This document shows positions 59,822 to 64,000 of a stretch of DNA of 64,000 nt, in pieces; within the stretch, counting starts at the first letter, position 1, and every line of letters begins with the position of its first letter. The DNA is from Carya illinoinensis (lineage: Eukaryota > Streptophyta > Magnoliopsida > Fagales > Juglandaceae): assembly GCF_018687715.1 (NCBI RefSeq), contig NC_056766.1:18707001-18771000 (forward strand), in the 5' to 3' direction. Under the pieces are notes generated by a model, which saw nothing but the letters and a program-made list of their open reading frames with translations, was not told where the DNA came from and ran no database searches. The translations under genes were made by a program, and so were the position numbers.

Positions 59822-60037
59822 ACATCACAATGAATAAGGACGTTTGATATTATAACAAAGATGAAAACCCTAGAAGGTTCTTGTATTCAAGAATGCCGAA
59901 ACTACCCAAATGTCCAAGTGAAGTAAAATAAAATAATTACAAGTATTTATACTAAAAGCTAAAAATAAGTCAGCCTAAAGAATACAAGTAAATATAAAAT
60001 GCAAAGTAAAATACAAGTACACATGTACAACTTAATA

Positions 60038-60165
60038 AGAAAATTTTAACAAATCTACTTCCATGTGTGGTTAGGCAATATTGTGAGAGGTTACGTGAGC
60101 CTCACTCTCTACTTGTCCCATCCTACGAATCAATTATCTACAAATTCACGTCCTATTAATTATAT
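60038..60165. repeat. Segment B, block 4 (paralogous to 16272-16400)
   Basis: CATGTGTGGTTAGGCAATAT, GTTACGTGAGCC and TCCTACGAATCAATTATCTA match segment A. The match ends at the next CACTA element. Confidence 0.92.
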
Positions 60166-61155
60166 ATATCACTACAACATTTTGTGGCTTTTGCCACGAA
60201 TTCTTTTTCTGCAACTAGCTGTCGTGGGAAAAATGGCCTTTTGCCACCAAAATGTTTGGAGAAAATAAACATAGGCATTTTTCCATGAAATTGTCCTATT
60301 GATAATGTTTGATGGCAAAAGATTTTTCTCTACCATGCCTGTAGTTTTTGTGATCAAATTGTTTCCTGGATAATAAATATGGGCAACATATGGACCTTTA
60401 GTTGAAAAATAGTTATTGTGACAAGTTAAATTGACTTTTTACCACAGATTAAAGTCGTCGCAAAAAACTATTTAATTTGTACCCTCATCATCGTGGCTTA
60501 TTGTTTTTGTCCGCTACTAAATAAGTAATTCCCACAAATATTACTCGCCATAAAAATCTTTACATATTTTTAAATAGAGGAATACTATACATTAGCCTAT
60601 TGTATACCCCACACCCACACCTGACGTCGATTATCTTTCTTTCATTATTTTTAGAGATTTATTTTAGAGATTTAAAATATTAATTCTTTTATTTTAAATT
60701 TATCAAATTTTGTACTGGATTTATTTTATGATTTTTTTAGTAGTAAAAATTATTTTCATGTACTTTCTTGTTATTAATTATTATTTTGTAATTAATAGAT
60801 TTTATTATTTTATTTTACTAAATCACTACATTTAAATTATATTATTTAAATTTATCATTATAAAATCTTTTTCGTTAGGTCTATTTTAAAATCCAGATTA
60901 AAAAGACTACACCTTATTTCTTTCCCTTCAATTTTTTTCCCTCCTTTTATTTTTCCCTTTTTCTTTCTTCTTTCTTTTTTCTTCTTTCTTTTTCTCTTTC
61001 TCCTCCTTATTTCTCCCCTAGCCTGTGCGCGACCTAGCCTTCCCATATTCTGTCCTCCACCCAGCCACGCCATCTTCTACCATCCAACGACACCACCCAG
61101 CCCACTAACTCCCCTACACTCTGGCAATCTCCCCCACCCCAACCTCCCTTCCCCA

Positions 61156-61158
<3 letters not shown>

Positions 61159-61212
<54 letters not shown>
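61159..61212. repeat. (CT)n microsatellite in CACTA-3
   Basis: An uninterrupted CT run of about 27 units inside a CT/CCG-rich leader-like zone (60950-61520). The minus-strand RERERE open frames here are artefacts. Confidence 0.95.
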
Positions 61213-61214
<2 letters not shown>

Positions 61215-61817
61215 CTCCCCGTTGGCCATGTGAAACCCATTCGGGTTGTGGGTTGTTGCGCCGCCCATTTCTGTCGCTGTTGCTCCCATTCTCTTCCCCA
61301 TCAGTTGGCAACCTCACCCCTCTATTTTTAGCCCCTCTTGCGCCGCCAAACTCCTCCATATACGTCTGCAAGCCGCGGCCCAAAATCCTCCCCGCGCCGC
61401 CGTCACACCACCATTGATCACCATCTTCTCATTATTTCATTACCGGTCTTCTAGCAACCCAAACCACCCTTCCTCAGCCCCGATCCACCACCTTTGAAGC
61501 CCCACCCTTCACCTCCCGTAAGCCCTCCTCTACGTTATTTTGATTTTCTTTGTAATATAATTGCTGGTTCTAAAGGCTTGGTTTTGCTCAAGTAGGTAGA
61601 ACTTGAAGTGGGTTGGTGATAATTAATCCTTATATTTATTGCTTATCAAAGGCTTTTTTTTTTTTTTTGTAGGACTTGAAGTTGGTAGAACTTGAAGTGG
61701 GTTTCTTGATATATTTACGCCTTCTTGATGTGTATGTTAATCTTTTACTCCATCATGTTTTATGTTAAAATGGTTGGACCTAAGATTAGCCATCATGAAG
61801 ATATTTGCTTTACTAGT

Positions 61818-61867
61818 TGGAATGCTTAGAATCATCTATTGCGGAATGCTTAGAATCATCTATTGCA
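61818..61867 (+). repeat. 24-bp tandem duplication
   Basis: GGAATGCTTAGAATCATCTA TTGC occurs twice in a row, the second followed by AGGCACAACC. It may duplicate an intron end. Confidence 0.85.
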
Positions 61868-62625
61868 GGCACAACCTGTATTACAAGGGTGCACAATGAT
61901 TTCAACTATATTATTTATTTTTTCTTTCATTTTGTCACTGACTTGTTCTATTCAATTTAGCAACTTAAGTGAAAAATGTTTGGGCGATGTTTACTTTTCT
62001 CAAGTCTTGAATCCACTACTAATTGATGTTGTGTATGTAGTGTTGTAATAAGGAAATCAATGAATGTTATTGGAGATTCTGTAATGAAGGAAAATATTGC
62101 AGAGAAGGGTTTGGTAAAATTAGTCAAAGTGTCATACGTAAATTCAGTGTTTACAATGAGAAATACTTGGTTGAATTACTACAAATTTGGTTCCCTTTCT
62201 ACAAGTTCTTCCCCTATGTAGTAGACTTCTAATCAAGGTCAATGAATCTGCTATCTATCATTGCTACAATTTTTGCTCCATTATTTAGTTGTTTGTTTGC
62301 ATCATCTTATCTTATGTCATGTCCTATAAAGCAGTTTGATATCATAAACTATTGAAGATGTGTAAGAATGGTGGTATACAGGGGAGTTTTTTAGACTTGT
62401 GGGCCTTGGGCTTAAGCAAGCAAAACTATTTAATTGCTTGCTTATTGTGCTTGTCCTGCCCAGACATATTGGCTTCTTCCATAAATTTGGCATATATGTT
62501 TCTTTATTTATAGGCCATAAATAGATAGTTATTGCTAGTTGCCAACTTGCCATTTGCAGACAATCTTCACTTGATACCTCTCATTCACGAAGATTGTTCA
62601 ATAATATTGATACCTCTCATTCACG

Positions 62626-62947
62626 AAGCAACAAATAGGTGCTATGCTAGATGAGATGGATGAGTTATCTCCTAGTACCCAACTGAAAAATAGGTAATCA
62701 TATAAGAAGTTACCTTTGACTTGGTCCATTATGTTCTATGTCTTGCAAAAATGTATACTAAACTACACTTGTAAGCTTTTCATCATATTGGAACTTAATA
62801 AAGATGTTTAATCATTGTGTTTGTTTTATTAAATTTAAGGAATTGGTTAGTAACCTTGTTCATCATGGGGGAGGCAATATGCAACACAATTGGTGGAAAT
62901 AATGACAACCAGCCCACAATTTCATACCAAGTCAAAAGCTTGAAGGA
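62626..62947 (+). CDS. Exon-like pair inside CACTA-3, product unknown
   Basis: A stretch reading KQQIGAMLDEMDELSPSTQ then LKN ends at 62693 before GTAATC. The next exon, 62840-62947 (108 nt, after TTTAAG, before GTAAGT), continues in frame as NWLVTLFIMGEAICNTIG and NQPTISYQVKSLKE. A third exon from 63101 (after CCTTTCAG) would give PNLGPPWHVY and a stop. The upstream start exon was not found. No family is recognised; it may be captured host coding sequence. Confidence 0.35.
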
Positions 62948-64000
62948 GTAAGTTTTGAGCTATTTCAAATATTTGATGATACTTATTCAAGAAGACTTCT
63001 TTTGTTGTGTTTCTATAATCCCACATTTTTTTCTCTAAGCATTATTTGTGTTGTCCTCTTGCCGCATTCCTATAAACATCCAAGCATGCTTGCCTTTCAG
63101 ACCAAATCTAGGGCCTCCATGGCACGTATATTGCTTCTATACTTATTAAAAATGGAAGACCCCACTCACATGCATGCATGCCCTTTGTTTGTTTAGTATC
63201 ATTGGAGACTCATACAGGCCATATGACTTAATTGCATGGAATTTGACTTGCAAGCACATTGTCCCATGTCCCACCCCCATTAACTACTGCTTATGATTTA
63301 TTCTCCATGTCATTTTATTTTTATGAAATTTTCCAACAAGCATTTCTTAGTTATGGTTTTTGTAGGTCAAGCTGATTAGACACCCATTATTTTACAGGTA
63401 ATTTGGCTTCACTTATGTTGATGTTTGAGCATGGAATGGAGTTGGATAAAAATAAATTATTTTGAAGTGTTGGGATAAAGATGAGTTTGTAAAGCATGAT
63501 TTGGTATTGGTTTCTAAAACTTGAATGTATTGGAAATGGATAAGTTTGTAAAAACAAATGTAAATTTTTCTAATATTTTATTTTTAAATTATTATAAGTG
63601 TCAATTTTGATCTCTAATGTTGGAATATATTTATTTAAACCTATATTAGACTATTTATTATGATTATTTTCGGCTAAGTCTCTCTTCTTCTTTTTTTGTT
63701 TCTTTTTTCTTTTCTTTTTTTTTTTGCATTTTTTTTTCTAAAATATATTAGCTTTTGCCATGAATGTAACTTGTGGCAAATACATTTTTCCGGTAGCTAT
63801 TACAAATTTGCCACCAAACTGTAGACTTTCATGAAAAATGAACATTAGCAATCATACAAGATGGTGGGAAAAAGATGGACTTTGACAACTATAATTCATT
63901 TTGGCACCACGAAGTCTATTACAAACATGTTTTTGGCACAACAAAATATATCACAAAAAACTTTATGCCACCATATTTTCCATGAATACTATCGTGAGAA

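Larger units (their letters stand above)
57057..60037 (-). mobile_element. Copia-3: internally deleted Copia element with non-canonical LTR ends
   Basis: LTRs 57057-57254 (198 bp) and 59853-60037 (185 bp), read on the minus strand TATTAAGTTG ... TTGTTA, so ends are TA...TA, not TG...CA. TSD AGAAA (57052-57056, 60038-60042). A purine tract ending GAAGGGGG adjoins the left LTR on the minus strand. The right LTR abuts integrase coding almost directly, so primer site, gag and protease are missing. Segment A gives the empty site at 16272-16280. The total length of 2981 bp is too short for autonomy. Confidence 0.93.
60170..64000. mobile_element. CACTA-3: left end and body, right end beyond the window
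   Basis: CACTACAACATTTTGTGG starts at 60170, directly after the segment B sequence; the likely TSD is TAT (60167-60169). Subterminal words TTTTGCCAC/GTGGCAAA cluster at 60180-60560 and again at 63750-63990, which places the right end just outside the window. Between them are a CT-rich leader, splice-like sites and short exon-like frames, but no transposase. It is likely non-autonomous, like the element at 19634. Confidence 0.85.

Overview
The window is nuclear DNA from a plant, most likely a woody eudicot. The evidence is intron-bearing terpene synthase (TPS) gene remains, a plant sucrose transporter exon, plant-type L1 LINE, Copia, CACTA, hAT and Mutator-like elements, a tRNA-derived SINE, AT-rich intergenic DNA and many microsatellites. 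Several short repeat families look like those of Fagales/Juglandaceae trees, but that placement rests on memory of repeat style and is not proven. No intact host gene is visible. This is a repeat-rich, decaying gene neighbourhood.

Layout. 1-2399: right end of a long LTR element, cut by the window edge, inserted into exon 5 of a TPS fragment (2400-3039, minus). That fragment is joined directly to exon 1 of a sucrose transporter (3029-3598, minus) with a TATA box. 3711-9450: AT-rich DNA with a SINE (4640-4948) and several MITE-like repeats. 9515-15194: a dead L1-type LINE with 12-bp target-site duplications (TSDs). 15207-19630: intergenic repeats. 19634-24155: a non-autonomous CACTA element (TSD ACT) carrying a small spliceable reading frame. 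24156-25699 and 30633-30883: an unrecognised minus-strand gene-like region split by Copia-1 (25700-30632, TSD TGGAT). 30884-32085: two MITE/foldback elements. 32243-34745: a full-span but broken TPS pseudogene (seven exons, minus). 35426-35832: a solo LTR of the Copia-1 family. 36476-37711: a Mutator-like element. 38196-60165: a second copy of the segment seen at 9452-16420, burst apart by nested insertions. 60170-64000: the start of another CACTA element that runs off the window.

The main insight is structural. Segment A (9452-9514 plus 15195-16420) and segment B (38196-38639, 46607-47300, 57013-57056, 60038-60165) are diverged copies of one ancestral sequence, and both lie on the same side of a TPS copy. 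Each copy gives the empty site for insertions in the other. This fixes element boundaries and TSDs: the LINE in A; and in B a truncated LINE, a Mutator-like element (38640-46606) with a Copia LTR element inside it, a 9.7-kb CACTA (47301-57012) containing a MITE, a 2.2-kb solo LTR and a hAT element, then a small Copia with unusual LTR ends (57057-60037), and a last CACTA.

Functionally, the only host biochemistry visible is sesqui-/monoterpene synthesis (TPS) and sucrose uptake (SUC/SUT), both as pseudogenes or fragments. Everything else with coding signal belongs to transposons, apart from the unidentified split gene near 25.3-30.9 kb and the small multi-exon frames inside two CACTA elements.
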